From contig NZ_JADZGI010000001.1 in assembly GCF_015865035.1 (NCBI RefSeq), forward strand, positions 1-64,000: a stretch of 64,000 nucleotides of DNA. The letters are read 5' to 3'. Below are positions 27,332 to 35,942 of this stretch, piece after piece. Source of the DNA: Novosphingobium aureum (lineage in GTDB: Bacteria; Pseudomonadota; Alphaproteobacteria; Sphingomonadales; Sphingomonadaceae). Positions within the stretch are counted from its first letter, which is position 1. Each line of letters starts with the position of its first letter. Under the pieces are notes generated by a model. The model did not search any database, was not told where the DNA came from, and worked only from the letters and a program-made list of their open reading frames with translations. Both the position numbers and the translations under genes were made by a program.

Positions 27332-28284
27332 ACGAAGCGAGCGGCCAGCCTCCCCTTCCCGGTCCGCATGACGAATCCGCGCCAGGTGGCACGACAGGAG
27401 ACGGGGCCGCGCCCTCGCCGCTGATCAGCGTCATCGTCCCGCATTACGAAGACCTGGATCGCCTCTCGGCCTGTCTCGACGCCCTGGTGCGACAGGAAGG
27501 CGATCTCGACTACGAGATCGTCGTTTCCGACAACATGTCCCCCAGCGGCGAGACTGCGGTGCTGGCGGCGATCGCCGGGCGCGCGCGGCTGGTCTTCGCC
27601 AGCCGCAAGGGCGCTGGCCCTGCGCGCAACGTCGGCGTCGCGCAGTCGCGCGGGCGCATCCTCGCCTTCACCGACTGCGACTGCGTCCCGGAACCCGGCT
27701 GGCTCAAGGCCGGTGTCGCCGCGCTCGACAAGCATGATTTTGTCGGCGGACAGATGACCGTGAGCGTGTCCGACCCCGCGCACATGAGCGGCGCCGAGGG
27801 CTTCGAGCGCGTCTTCGCCTTCGACAACCGAAGCTACGTCGTGGACAAGGCCTTCACCGTCACGGCCAACCTGTTCTGCACCCGTGCGCTGTTCGACAAG
27901 GTCGGCGAATTTCGCACCGGGGTCTCCGAAGACCTCGAGTGGTGCCACCGCGCACGCGATGCCGGTTACCGCATCGGCTATGCCGGCGATGCCATCGTCG
28001 GCCATCCCGCGCGCGCCAACTGGTCCGAATTGCGCCGCAAGTGGCATCGCATCAATGCCGAGACTTATGGCCTGTACCTCGGCAAGCGACTTGGTCGCGC
28101 CAAGTGGGCGGTGCGCGCCTTCGCGCTGCCCGCCTCGATCCTCGCCCATACCCCCAAGGTCCTGACCAGCGGACAAGTCCCCGGCCTGGGCAACAAGGCC
28201 CGCGCGCTGGGCACGCTGGTGGCGATCCGCAGCTGGCGCATGGTTGATTCGCTCGGCCTCGCGCTTGGAAAGAAGGTTTCTTGA
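27328..28284 (+). CDS. Family 2 glycosyltransferase
   Basis: This 318-residue GT-A glycosyltransferase has a proline- and glycine-rich N-terminal tail of about 30 residues. It then shows ISVIVPHYEDLDRL, GAGPARNVGVAQSRG, the metal-binding TDCDCVPEPGW and the acceptor-side SEDLEWCHRARDAGY motif. The start overlaps the acetyltransferase stop (ATGA), and its own stop overlaps the next start (TGATG), so the three are translationally coupled. The sugar is unknown. Confidence 0.85.
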   Translation: MNEASGQPPLPGPHDESAPGGTTGDGAAPSPLISVIVPHYEDLDRLSACLDALVRQEGDLDYEIVVSDNMSPSGETAVLAAIAGRARLVFASRKGAGPARNVGVAQSRGRILAFTDCDCVPEPGWLKAGVAALDKHDFVGGQMTVSVSDPAHMSGAEGFERVFAFDNRSYVVDKAFTVTANLFCTRALFDKVGEFRTGVSEDLEWCHRARDAGYRIGYAGDAIVGHPARANWSELRRKWHRINAETYGLYLGKRLGRAKWAVRAFALPASILAHTPKVLTSGQVPGLGNKARALGTLVAIRSWRMVDSLGLALGKKVS

Positions 28285-29201
28285 TGCACGTTTCGATCGC
28301 CATCGTGGCGTTCCGCAATGCCGACGAGATCGTCGGCTGCCTCGATGCCCTGGCAAAGGGCACCCACACCGATTTCGACGTCGTGATTTGCGAGAACGGC
28401 GGGCCCGAGGCCTATGCCGAACTCGAGCGCGCGGTACCTGCCGCCCTGCCCGGCGGCCAGCGCGTGCAGACGATTCTCGCCCCCGGCAACCTTGGTTATG
28501 CGGGCGGGGTCAACGTCTGCATGAAGGCCGCGCCCGAAGCCGATGCCTGGTGGGTGGTCAACCCCGACACCGTGCCCGCGCCCGGCGCGCTTGCCGCGCT
28601 TGTCGCGCGTCTCGAACGCGGTGACGTCGCCGCGGTGGGCGGCGTACTGCACAACCCCAAGGGTCGCATCCAGGCCTATGGCGGGCACTGGCGTTCCTCT
28701 GCCGCACGCGCAGTCTCTATCGGCAGTGGCGAGACACTGGACCACAAGCCCGACGCAGCGCAGGTCGAAGCGCGCACCAATTACCTGCTCGGCGCCTCGA
28801 TGCTGATCGGCCGCGCCTTCGTCGACAAGGTCGGGCTCATGCGCGAGGACTATTTCCTCTATTGCGAGGAAGTCGAATGGTGCCTGCGCGCGGTGCAGGC
28901 AGGCCTCAAGCTGGGTTTCGCGCCCGATTCGCTGGTCTGCCACGACCAGGGCGGCACTACCGGCTCGGGCGATGCCCATCGTTCGCGCCCCAAGATGCCG
29001 ATCTACCTCGACGAGCGTAACAAGCTCAACGTCGTGCGCGACACCACGCCGGGCAAACTTCCGCTCGCCGCAGCCAATTCGCTGGCGCTGCTATTTGCCC
29101 GTTATGGCCGGCGCGGCGCCTTCCGCCAGCTGGGCTACGGCCTCTCGGGCTGGTTCGCGGGGCTGCGCAACCGGCGCGGCGTCCCGCCCTGGATGGCCTG
29201 A
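28284..29201 (+). CDS. Family 2 glycosyltransferase, rhamnosyltransferase-like
   Basis: This 305-residue glycosyltransferase resembles WbbL-type rhamnosyltransferases. It has VSIAIVAFRNADEIVGCL, GNLGYAGGVNVCMK, the WWVVNPDTVP motif in place of a DxD, NYLLGASMLIGRAF, and YFLYCEEVEWCLRA near residue 195. The start overlaps the previous stop by one base. It is the last gene of the AAA-led run, and the TonB receptor follows after 117 bp. Rhamnose as donor is a family-level guess; no rml genes are seen in the window. Confidence 0.84.
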   Translation: MHVSIAIVAFRNADEIVGCLDALAKGTHTDFDVVICENGGPEAYAELERAVPAALPGGQRVQTILAPGNLGYAGGVNVCMKAAPEADAWWVVNPDTVPAPGALAALVARLERGDVAAVGGVLHNPKGRIQAYGGHWRSSAARAVSIGSGETLDHKPDAAQVEARTNYLLGASMLIGRAFVDKVGLMREDYFLYCEEVEWCLRAVQAGLKLGFAPDSLVCHDQGGTTGSGDAHRSRPKMPIYLDERNKLNVVRDTTPGKLPLAAANSLALLFARYGRRGAFRQLGYGLSGWFAGLRNRRGVPPWMA

Positions 29202-29318
29202 CCTTCCTCATTGACCCTTAGTCCCATTGCGATGCCGCCCTCCTCCTCCACAAGGAGAGGCTGAACCGGCAGCGTAAAGGCCGGAATGACCGGTTATTCG
29301 GGGACGAGGGAGATCAAG

Positions 29319-31688
29319 ATGCGGCGCGCGTGGGCGGCCAGCCTGGCAACGCTGGGCACAGCAGGACTGAGCTTCAGCCCCGCATTCGCGAGTGACGACG
29401 CCGCGATCATGCCTCCCCCGCTCGTGGCAGATGCCGATGGCGCCAGTGACAGCGCACAGCTTCCCGGCGCAATCGTGGTGACAGCCCCGGGCGGCAGCTT
29501 CGACATCGACGATGCCCACACGCTCTCGCGCGCAGACATCCTGCTCAGCGGAAGCCCGGACCTGCTCGCCAGCCTCACCCGGTCCATCGCCGGGGTCAGC
29601 CTGCAGGATGCGCAGGGCAATCCGTGGCAACCCAACCTCGTCTACCGCGGCTTCACCGCCTCGCCGCTACAGGGACAGGCGCAAGGGCTCGCCGCCTACC
29701 TCGACGGTGCGCGCTTCAACCAGCCCTTCGGCGACACCATCGGCTTCGACCTCATACCCGAGGCAGCGCTGCAATCGGTCGCGCTGCGCGATGCCAGCCC
29801 CGCGCTCGGGCTCAATGCGCTGGGCGGCACGCTCGTGCTCGAGACCGCGACCGGACGCTCGGCCCCCGGCATGGATGCAGCGCTCTCGATCGGCAGCTAC
29901 GGCGAGCGCGAGGTCTCGCTTTCAGCGGGCGGCACTGCTGGCGATTTCAGCTATTTCGCCGCCTTCCAGTCACGCCGAGAGACCGGCTGGCGCGATTTCA
30001 GTCCCTCGCGGCTGGTCAATGGCTACCTCGACCTTGGCTACGACACGCAGACAGCAGGCCTCCACGTCAAGCTGATCGGGGCCGACACCGATCTCACCGG
30101 CAATGGCGTCGCCCCGGTCGAGCTGCTTGCGGCACGTCGCGCTGCCGTACTGAGCTGGCCCGACCGCTCTACCAGCCGCTACGGGCGGATCAGCCTCCAC
30201 CCATGGGTCGCGCTCAGCGAGGAAACCCGCATCGAGGCGACGCTCTACCGCCAGCGCCTGCGGGCCCGCAGCGTCAACGGCGACATCGCCGATATCGAGG
30301 ACTGCGAGGAACCCGCAGATGCGGGCCTGCTCTGCCTCGGATCGGACGATGACGACGAAGCCAGCGTGCTGACCGACGCAGCCGGTGCACCGATCCCCGA
30401 GCTGCTGGACGATGGCGCTTACGGCGTGCTCAACCGGGGCGCCTTGCACAGCCGCTCGATGGGCCTGCTCGCGCAGGTCATCGACGAGCGCACGCTGGGG
30501 GCAGGTACCAACCGGCTGGCGCTGGGCATGAGTATCGACACCGGCACCAGCGACTTTGCCAGCAGCACCGAACTGGGCGCGTTCACACCGCTGCGCAGCG
30601 TCGAGGGTCTCGGCCCGCAGATCATCCAGGCCGACGGCGCGATCGCGCCGGTCTCACTCACCGCGCGCACGCGCTACATCGGGCTCTTCGTCGCGGAAAG
30701 CCTCCCCCTCGGCGCGGACCTCACCGCCGAAATCGGCCTGCGCTACAACCACGCGCGGGTGCGCATGCGCGACCGGATCGGCACCGCGCTCAACGGCGAC
30801 CACCGCTTCGACAAGCTCAACCCCGGAATCGAGCTGGACTGGCAGGTCTCGCCAGCGCTGACGCTTCGCGCAGGCTATGCCCAGACCAACCGCGTGCCGA
30901 CACCGGCCGAACTTTCCTGCGCCGACGAGGAGGCGCCTTGCAGCCTCGCCAACTTCTTCGTCGCCGACCCGCCGCTCAAGCAAGTCGTCGCGCATGGCTG
31001 GGAACTGGGGGCGAGCGGCAGCGGTGGCAGCGCAGGCTGGCACTGGAACTGGCAGCTTTCGGCATGGCGCACGCGCAACCGCGACGACATCGTCCACGTC
31101 GCCTCGGCGATCCGCGGCCGCGCCTATTTCCGCAATATCGAGCGGACCCGCAGGCAGGGCATCGAGGCCTCCTTCGCCGCAAACACTGCCACAACCCGCA
31201 TTTCCGCGAGCTACGCCTTTACCGATGCGACCTTCGGCGCACCCGCGACGCTCTCGAGCCCGTCGAACCCGCAAGCAAGCGATGCAGGAACGATCGAGGT
31301 CTCGCAGGGAGATGCCATTCCCGGCATACCCCGCCACAGCGCCACGCTGAGCATCGACTACGGTATCGTCCTCGCCAGCCACCGCCTCGACCTCGGCGGG
31401 GATCTGATCGCGCGTTCGGGCCAGCGGCTGGTCGGCGACGAGGCGGGGCTTACGCCCAAGGTGCCGGGCTATGTCCTCGTCAACCTGCGCGCGAGCACGC
31501 AGCTGGGCGGCGCGATTTCGCTCTTCGGCGAAGTGCGCAACCTGTTCGACCGCGACTACGCGACCTTCGGCACCTTTGCCGAGATCGACGAAGTCGCGCT
31601 CGCAGAGGCCCCCGAGGCAAGCGACCCGCGTGCCTACGGTCCGGGTGCACCGCGTCGCTGGACGCTCGGGCTGCGCGCGCAGTTCTGA
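29319..31688 (+). CDS. TonB-dependent outer-membrane receptor
   Basis: This is an outer-membrane active transporter powered by TonB. The 789-residue protein has a signal peptide (MRRAWAASLATLGTAGLSFSPAFA). A plug domain follows (about 45-190, with PNLVYRGFTASPLQGQAQGL and LGLNALGGTLVLET), then a 22-strand barrel ending in RRWTLGLRAQF with the expected terminal phenylalanine. The start has GGGAG upstream. The ligand is unknown. The barrel loops contain an acidic, cysteine-bearing insert (EDCEEPADAGLLCLGSDDDDE) and a CADEEAPC segment, each with a cysteine pair. No cobalamin riboswitch is visible upstream. It is not obviously part of the glycan locus. Confidence 0.88.
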   Translation: MRRAWAASLATLGTAGLSFSPAFASDDAAIMPPPLVADADGASDSAQLPGAIVVTAPGGSFDIDDAHTLSRADILLSGSPDLLASLTRSIAGVSLQDAQGNPWQPNLVYRGFTASPLQGQAQGLAAYLDGARFNQPFGDTIGFDLIPEAALQSVALRDASPALGLNALGGTLVLETATGRSAPGMDAALSIGSYGEREVSLSAGGTAGDFSYFAAFQSRRETGWRDFSPSRLVNGYLDLGYDTQTAGLHVKLIGADTDLTGNGVAPVELLAARRAAVLSWPDRSTSRYGRISLHPWVALSEETRIEATLYRQRLRARSVNGDIADIEDCEEPADAGLLCLGSDDDDEASVLTDAAGAPIPELLDDGAYGVLNRGALHSRSMGLLAQVIDERTLGAGTNRLALGMSIDTGTSDFASSTELGAFTPLRSVEGLGPQIIQADGAIAPVSLTARTRYIGLFVAESLPLGADLTAEIGLRYNHARVRMRDRIGTALNGDHRFDKLNPGIELDWQVSPALTLRAGYAQTNRVPTPAELSCADEEAPCSLANFFVADPPLKQVVAHGWELGASGSGGSAGWHWNWQLSAWRTRNRDDIVHVASAIRGRAYFRNIERTRRQGIEASFAANTATTRISASYAFTDATFGAPATLSSPSNPQASDAGTIEVSQGDAIPGIPRHSATLSIDYGIVLASHRLDLGGDLIARSGQRLVGDEAGLTPKVPGYVLVNLRASTQLGGAISLFGEVRNLFDRDYATFGTFAEIDEVALAEAPEASDPRAYGPGAPRRWTLGLRAQF

Positions 31689-31738
31689 GGCCCTGAGGTT
31701 GCGGACTGCCCCTTGCGCGGCACCGGACGAAGGCGCAC

Positions 31739-32047
31739 ATGGGGGCAACGATGATACCGCGTTCCCCCCTCGACGATCCACACAAGGCCGCGCACGCCTG
31801 GGCGCGCTACCTGCGCATCATGCGCTGGATGATGCTGCTCACGGTCACCCTCGTCGCCATCGCGATCTACCTGCTCTACCGCTCGAACGGGATGGTCTCG
31901 ATCCACTTCTACATCGCCACCGCGCTGGGCATCGGGTTCACCATGCTCCTCGCCTCGGCGCTGATGGGGCTGGTTTTCCTGTCCAGCGGGACAGGTCACG
32001 ACGAGACCATCGTCGATCCGCTCGAAGACGACGACGCGCAGCGCTGA
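31739..32047 (+). CDS. Small two-helix membrane protein
   Basis: This 102-residue protein has two hydrophobic helices (about residues 28-46 and 57-80) joined by a short polar turn, and an acidic C-terminal tail (ETIVDPLEDDDAQR). It follows the TonB receptor by 50 bp and may share its transcript. The sequence pattern is common in sphingomonad small conserved membrane proteins, but I know no function for it. An ATG four codons in, after GGGGGC, is an alternative start. Confidence 0.65.
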   Translation: MGATMIPRSPLDDPHKAAHAWARYLRIMRWMMLLTVTLVAIAIYLLYRSNGMVSIHFYIATALGIGFTMLLASALMGLVFLSSGTGHDETIVDPLEDDDAQR

Positions 32048-32069
32048 TCATTCCGGCGTTGGGAGCGGT

Positions 32070-32444
32070 TCAGTCCTGCCTTGGCCGCAGGCGGAATTCC
32101 TCGACCGGCTGGCCACCGACGAGGTGCTGCTGGATGATCTTCTCGAGCACCTCCTCGGTGCATGAGTGGTACCAAACGCCATCGGGCCAGACGACCGCAA
32201 CGGGTCCGGCAAAGCAGATGCGCAGGCAGTCCGCCTTGGTTCGCGCAACGCCGCCACGCCCGTCGAGTCCAAGCTGCTTGAGGCGCTTTTTCAGATACTT
32301 CCAGGCTGCCGCACCTTTCTCGGGCGAACAACACTCGCCCTTCTGCGGTTCGGCGCAAATGAAGATATGGCGATGGATGCCATTGCCACCGGCCTTGGCG
32401 AGCGCCGCAGCGGCAGCCTCGATCTCCTTCTTGCCCGCGCTCAC
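32070..32444 (-). CDS. Thioredoxin-like [2Fe-2S] ferredoxin domain protein
   Basis: This 124-residue protein has the fold used by NuoE-like and Shethna-type ferredoxins. Cysteines in FICAEPQKGECC, and later in ADCLRICFAG, fit a 2Fe-2S ligand set. The tail ends EEFRLRPRQD. It is probably a cytoplasmic electron carrier with an unknown partner. Its start overlaps the thioesterase stop by 4 bp, so the two are co-translated. Such pairs are common in alphaproteobacteria. Confidence 0.8.
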   Translation of the reverse strand: MSAGKKEIEAAAAALAKAGGNGIHRHIFICAEPQKGECCSPEKGAAAWKYLKKRLKQLGLDGRGGVARTKADCLRICFAGPVAVVWPDGVWYHSCTEEVLEKIIQQHLVGGQPVEEFRLRPRQD

Positions 32445-32863
32445 GAGCGCAGCATCCAGCCGTCGAAGACCTGCGGCACGGGCTGAACCGCACCTTGCGG
32501 ATCGACCGCCACCATCACGCTGCGTGCGAAGCCGACAAGCGTCTCGCCCTGACGCAGCACCTGCACCAGCGTGAGGCTGCTGCGCCCGATCTTCTCGACC
32601 GCGCAGTGAATGGTGATCGCGCCGGGGTAGTGCGCCTGTCCAAGGTACTCGATCGCCACGCTCACGATCATCACGTTGAGATCGCGGATGTGCGCGCGAA
32701 AACCGTTGGCATGATAGAAGCGCACGCGGGCATCCTCGATGAACGAGGCGATCGCGACGTTGTTGAGGTGTCGATTGAGGTCCTGGTCGCCGAAGCGCGG
32801 TTCGATGTCGCAGGAAAACGGGTAGCGCGCCGGGTCTAGCAGCGCGGGATCAGGCTTGGGCAT
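32441..32863 (-). CDS. Hotdog-fold acyl-CoA thioesterase (4HBT-like)
   Basis: This 140-residue hotdog protein has the catalytic-side motif RFGDQDLNRHLNNVAIASFIEDARVRF (in part), similar to YbgC/4-hydroxybenzoyl-CoA thioesterases in which the aspartate acts. Its substrate is an unknown acyl-CoA. A GTG 12 codons upstream keeps the frame open, but the ATG giving MPKPDPALL is preferred. It is the first gene of a two-gene run with the ferredoxin. Confidence 0.8.
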   Translation of the reverse strand: MPKPDPALLDPARYPFSCDIEPRFGDQDLNRHLNNVAIASFIEDARVRFYHANGFRAHIRDLNVMIVSVAIEYLGQAHYPGAITIHCAVEKIGRSSLTLVQVLRQGETLVGFARSVMVAVDPQGAVQPVPQVFDGWMLRS

Positions 32864-32960
32864 GAAGCGAAGGTAGGAAGCGGGCGGACCGACGTCCACC
32901 CCTCCCTGTGACCTGATCGGTGCCGCTCGCCTTCGAAGCGGGCCGGCGGCTACACGATGC

Positions 32961-33524
32961 TCAGCCCTTCTTGCCGACGATCCGCGCGATCTCGGCGGCG
33001 ACCATGCGCTCGACCAGCTGGGGCAGGTTGGCCTCGAGCCACTCGGTCAGCGCCGGGCGCAGCAGTTCGCGGGTGAGGTCTTCGAGCGAGGTCTCGCCCG
33101 AGCGCACGATCTTGGGTGCGGCCCCGGGCTCGGAGAGCATCGCGAGTGCGGCCAGCGAATCGCGCATCGAGGCACGCATCCGGGGCTGGATCAGCGAAGG
33201 CTCGTCGCGCTCGTCCTCGCCATCGTGATCCTGCATCGCCATGTCCTGCGCCGTCCTTTCGTCCACTTCCTCCTGTGCCGAGACCTCGGCTTCCTGCGCG
33301 AGGTCGAGGATGTCCTCGCCCAGCCCATCCGCGTCATAGTCAAGCGGACGGAAGGCAGGGGTGGAATCGAGCGGCGCGGTCTCGTTCGAGGGCACCTCGC
33401 GGGTCGCCTCGGCGCGAGGCTTGTCGGAAAGCGAGTTGCGCACCGCGTCGCGGGTGTCGCGCGCGATCACGTGCTTGATCGACTGGAGGATCTCCTCGAC
33501 TGACGGTTCACCGTTCTGTCGCAT
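32961..33524 (-). CDS. PopZ-like polar organising protein (DUF2497)
   Basis: This 187-residue protein has the hallmark two-ended layout of the family: a short N-terminal helix (EPSVEEILQSIKHVIARD), a long acidic, low-complexity middle (about residues 30-130), and a C-terminal helical block (LEDLTRELLRPALTEWL, then NLPQLVERMVAAEIARIVGKKG in part). In Caulobacter, PopZ forms polar condensates that anchor the centromere and recruit cell-cycle proteins. The middle is the linker expected for a condensate scaffold. I chose the ATG seven bases after AGGGGG; one two codons earlier is possible. tolC lies upstream, as in other alphaproteobacteria. Confidence 0.85.
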   Translation of the reverse strand: MRQNGEPSVEEILQSIKHVIARDTRDAVRNSLSDKPRAEATREVPSNETAPLDSTPAFRPLDYDADGLGEDILDLAQEAEVSAQEEVDERTAQDMAMQDHDGEDERDEPSLIQPRMRASMRDSLAALAMLSEPGAAPKIVRSGETSLEDLTRELLRPALTEWLEANLPQLVERMVAAEIARIVGKKG

Positions 33525-33633
33525 TCCCATACCCCCTTGAAATCCCACAATTACCCCCGCCTGGAGTGGCCTGAGACGAAGCAGGGGGCGACTTGCCCGC
33601 AGTGCTGCACCGCCAACTTTGGCACGTGAAAGA

Positions 33634-33654
33634 CCTGCCCCGAGTCGGAGCAGG
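33634..33654 (-). terminator. Weak hairpin after tolC
   Basis: A 9-bp stem (CCTGCTCCG with CGGGGCAGG, one T-G pair) with a 3-nt loop follows the tolC stop on the minus strand and is trailed by TCTTTC. It is a weak candidate for ending the PIMT-tolC transcript before the PopZ-like gene. Confidence 0.35.
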
Positions 33655-33660
33655 CCCTAG

Positions 33661-35115
33661 TCAGTTCTGAATGTTCCCATCCTGGGACGGTGTGTCAACG
33701 GTGCGCGTCGACTGTGGCACAGGTGCCGGATCGTCGTCCCAGTCGAAGAACTTGCCGCGCACGCGCTCGTAATTGACCTCGGGATCGTAGAGCAGATCGG
33801 CATCGAGGTTGAGGTCGCGCGCCTCGGCGCGGCCCATCGCGGCGAGCAGCGTGAAGCCCGCGACATAGGCATTGCGCCGCGCGGTCACCAGCTCGGTCTG
33901 GGCGTTGAGGTATTCCTGCTCGGCATTGAGGATGTCGAGAATGGTGCGGTTGCCGACCGAGTTCTCCGCGCGCACGCCCTCGAGGCTGAGATCGCTGGCG
34001 TCGACCGCGATCTGCGAGGATTCGATCAGGTCCTGCGCCGCGACCCAGGCGGTATAGGCCGAGCGGACCTGTGCGATGACCTGGCGTTCGACCGCGATTT
34101 CCTGCTCCATGGTCGCCTGCGCCTGCGCCTGCGCCTGGCGACGCTGGGCTGCGGGACGACCGCCCTGGAACAGCGGAATGGTGATCTGCGCGCCGGCCTG
34201 TGCCGAACGGTCGGTCTGCGGGAACTGCGCCGAGCTGATACCGCCCAGCGTGTCGAGATAGTTGCTGTAGCTGCCGGTGGCGTAGAGGCTCACGGTCGGC
34301 AGACGGCTCGCCCCGGCGACGTCGATGTCCTTCTCCGCGGCGCGGGTCCGCTCGCGCGAGGCGATGAGGTCGGGGTTCTTGTCGAGCGCGATGCGCACGG
34401 CATCGTCGGGTGTCTCGGGAAGGTTGGGCAGCGGCGGCGGCGGCGCTAGCGCCTCGGGCGCCTTGCCGACCAGCCGGATGTACGTCTCGCGCGCGGCGAC
34501 GAGGTCCGCCTCGGCGCTACGGGCATTGCTGCGCGCCAGAGCCAGACGCGACTGCGACTGCGCGACGTCGGTGCGGGTCACGTCGCCAATCTCGAAGCGG
34601 TCGCTGGTCGCCTGAAGGTTGACCTCGAGCACCGCCACGTTCTTGCGGTTGAGCCCGACCAGCGCCTCGGCGCGGATCACGTCCATGTAGGCGGCGACGA
34701 CATTGGAGAACAGCGAGCTCTCGGTCGCGCGCAGGTCGGCCTGTCCGGCCTCGACGCGGATCTTGGCGGCCTTGACCGCATTCTTCACTGCGCCGCCCGA
34801 ATAGACCGGGACGCCGAGGTCGGCACCGGCCGAGATCAGCCTTTCAGGCGCGGTGAACGAGGTGCGGCTCTGAACCACGAATTCGGTGTAGGAGCCATCG
34901 ACCGAAGCGCTGGGCAGGCCCGGCGCGCGGGCGATCGGCACGCCCTCGTCGATCCCGCGCTGCTGGGCGCGGGCGCCTTCGATCGTCGGGTTGCTGGTAT
35001 AGGCCTGGACGAGCGCGTCGCGCAGCGTGTCCGCCCTGGCCGGAGTGACACTCCCCAGGCACAGCAGCCCGACGCCCGTCATCAACCCGGCACGCCATGG
35101 TGCGGACCGGGTCAT
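33661..35115 (-). CDS. tolC: TolC-family outer-membrane channel
   Basis: This trimeric outer-membrane exit duct serves type I secretion and efflux. The 484-residue protein has a signal peptide ending TPARA-D. It then has the duplicated outer-membrane-efflux domain with helices and the family strings DTLRDALVQAYTSNPTIEGARAQ, SLFSNVVAAYMDVIRAEALV and ENSVGNRTILDILNAEQEYLNAQTELV (in part). It starts two bases after the PIMT-like gene's stop. It could serve as the outer-membrane partner for the type I pair at the left end of the window, about 30 kb away; this is an inference. Confidence 0.9.
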   Translation of the reverse strand: MTRSAPWRAGLMTGVGLLCLGSVTPARADTLRDALVQAYTSNPTIEGARAQQRGIDEGVPIARAPGLPSASVDGSYTEFVVQSRTSFTAPERLISAGADLGVPVYSGGAVKNAVKAAKIRVEAGQADLRATESSLFSNVVAAYMDVIRAEALVGLNRKNVAVLEVNLQATSDRFEIGDVTRTDVAQSQSRLALARSNARSAEADLVAARETYIRLVGKAPEALAPPPPLPNLPETPDDAVRIALDKNPDLIASRERTRAAEKDIDVAGASRLPTVSLYATGSYSNYLDTLGGISSAQFPQTDRSAQAGAQITIPLFQGGRPAAQRRQAQAQAQATMEQEIAVERQVIAQVRSAYTAWVAAQDLIESSQIAVDASDLSLEGVRAENSVGNRTILDILNAEQEYLNAQTELVTARRNAYVAGFTLLAAMGRAEARDLNLDADLLYDPEVNYERVRGKFFDWDDDPAPVPQSTRTVDTPSQDGNIQN

Positions 35116-35117
35116 GC

Positions 35118-35723
35118 TCAGAAGCTCCAGCGCTTGGGTGCGGCGAATTCGGGGAGCACCGGGATGCCCATCTCGCCGACCGGAAGCAGCGAAACGACGC
35201 CCGCGGTCTTGCGGCCGACCGCGAGGCGGGTCACGCCGCGCAGCACTTCGCCGGTGACGATGCGGCAGCCTTCGGGAACGCTGGCGAGCAGGGTCTCGGG
35301 CAGAGCCTCGACCGCGCCGTCGATGACCAGCAGCGTGCAGCCTTCGAGATTGGCCGAACCGGCAGCGGCATCGGCAAGGCCCACGGTCTCGAGCGAGCCG
35401 ACGAGACCGCGCAGCAGCGCCGCGAAGTAGCCCTGCGCGTCACCAACGAGCACGACCTTGTCCTTGGGACCCGGTGCCGCCTCGCTCAGCGCGCGGCCGT
35501 AGAACAGCGGCGCGGCGAGGAAGCCGCCGGTGGCTGCGGGCACCGCACGGTCGATGTAGGCAGCCTGCTTCCAGTCCGCCGCGACGTAGTCCTCGCGGGC
35601 AACGGCAGCCATCGCGCCGAGCACCCAGGGCTCGTTCACGCCGCTGGTGCGCAGCTGGCTGACGATCATGGCACGGCGTGCCTCGTTGACGACAGGGGCG
35701 GACCGTTCCTCGGTCAAGGTCAT
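35118..35723 (-). CDS. Protein-L-isoaspartate O-methyltransferase homologue, divergent
   Basis: This 201-residue protein matches PIMT in its N-terminal part (ARRAMIVSQLRTSGVNEPWVLGAMAAVAREDYVA). The usual SAM-binding motif I (like EIGTGSGY) is replaced by LVGDAQGYFAALL, and the region after it is poorly conserved. It may therefore have lost repair activity. It lies immediately upstream of tolC and is probably co-transcribed; this gene order is common in alphaproteobacteria. A role in the tolC operon is unknown. Confidence 0.75.
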   Translation of the reverse strand: MTLTEERSAPVVNEARRAMIVSQLRTSGVNEPWVLGAMAAVAREDYVAADWKQAAYIDRAVPAATGGFLAAPLFYGRALSEAAPGPKDKVVLVGDAQGYFAALLRGLVGSLETVGLADAAAGSANLEGCTLLVIDGAVEALPETLLASVPEGCRIVTGEVLRGVTRLAVGRKTAGVVSLLPVGEMGIPVLPEFAAPKRWSF

Positions 35724-35942
35724 CTTCGCAGTTCCTCAAGCAGTGGTGCCGGACCGCCTTGCGGGCAGGTGGCCGTGCACAAGTCGTTCAGCAATCTGGC
35801 CGTCTTCTAGGACAAGGCGCGGGACAGGCCAAGCGCTTTGACGAGACACTCGTCGATGCTGCTTGACGCTTTGACGATCAGGGGACCCGGGCCTATGGGG
35901 TTGGCGCAATTCGTTATCCGCACAACCGGGAGCGCACTTTCC

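Noticed and set aside
29202..29318. A cobalamin riboswitch before the TonB receptor
   Set aside because: The B12-box-like consensus is not seen; only a short CCTC/GAGG foldback is visible.
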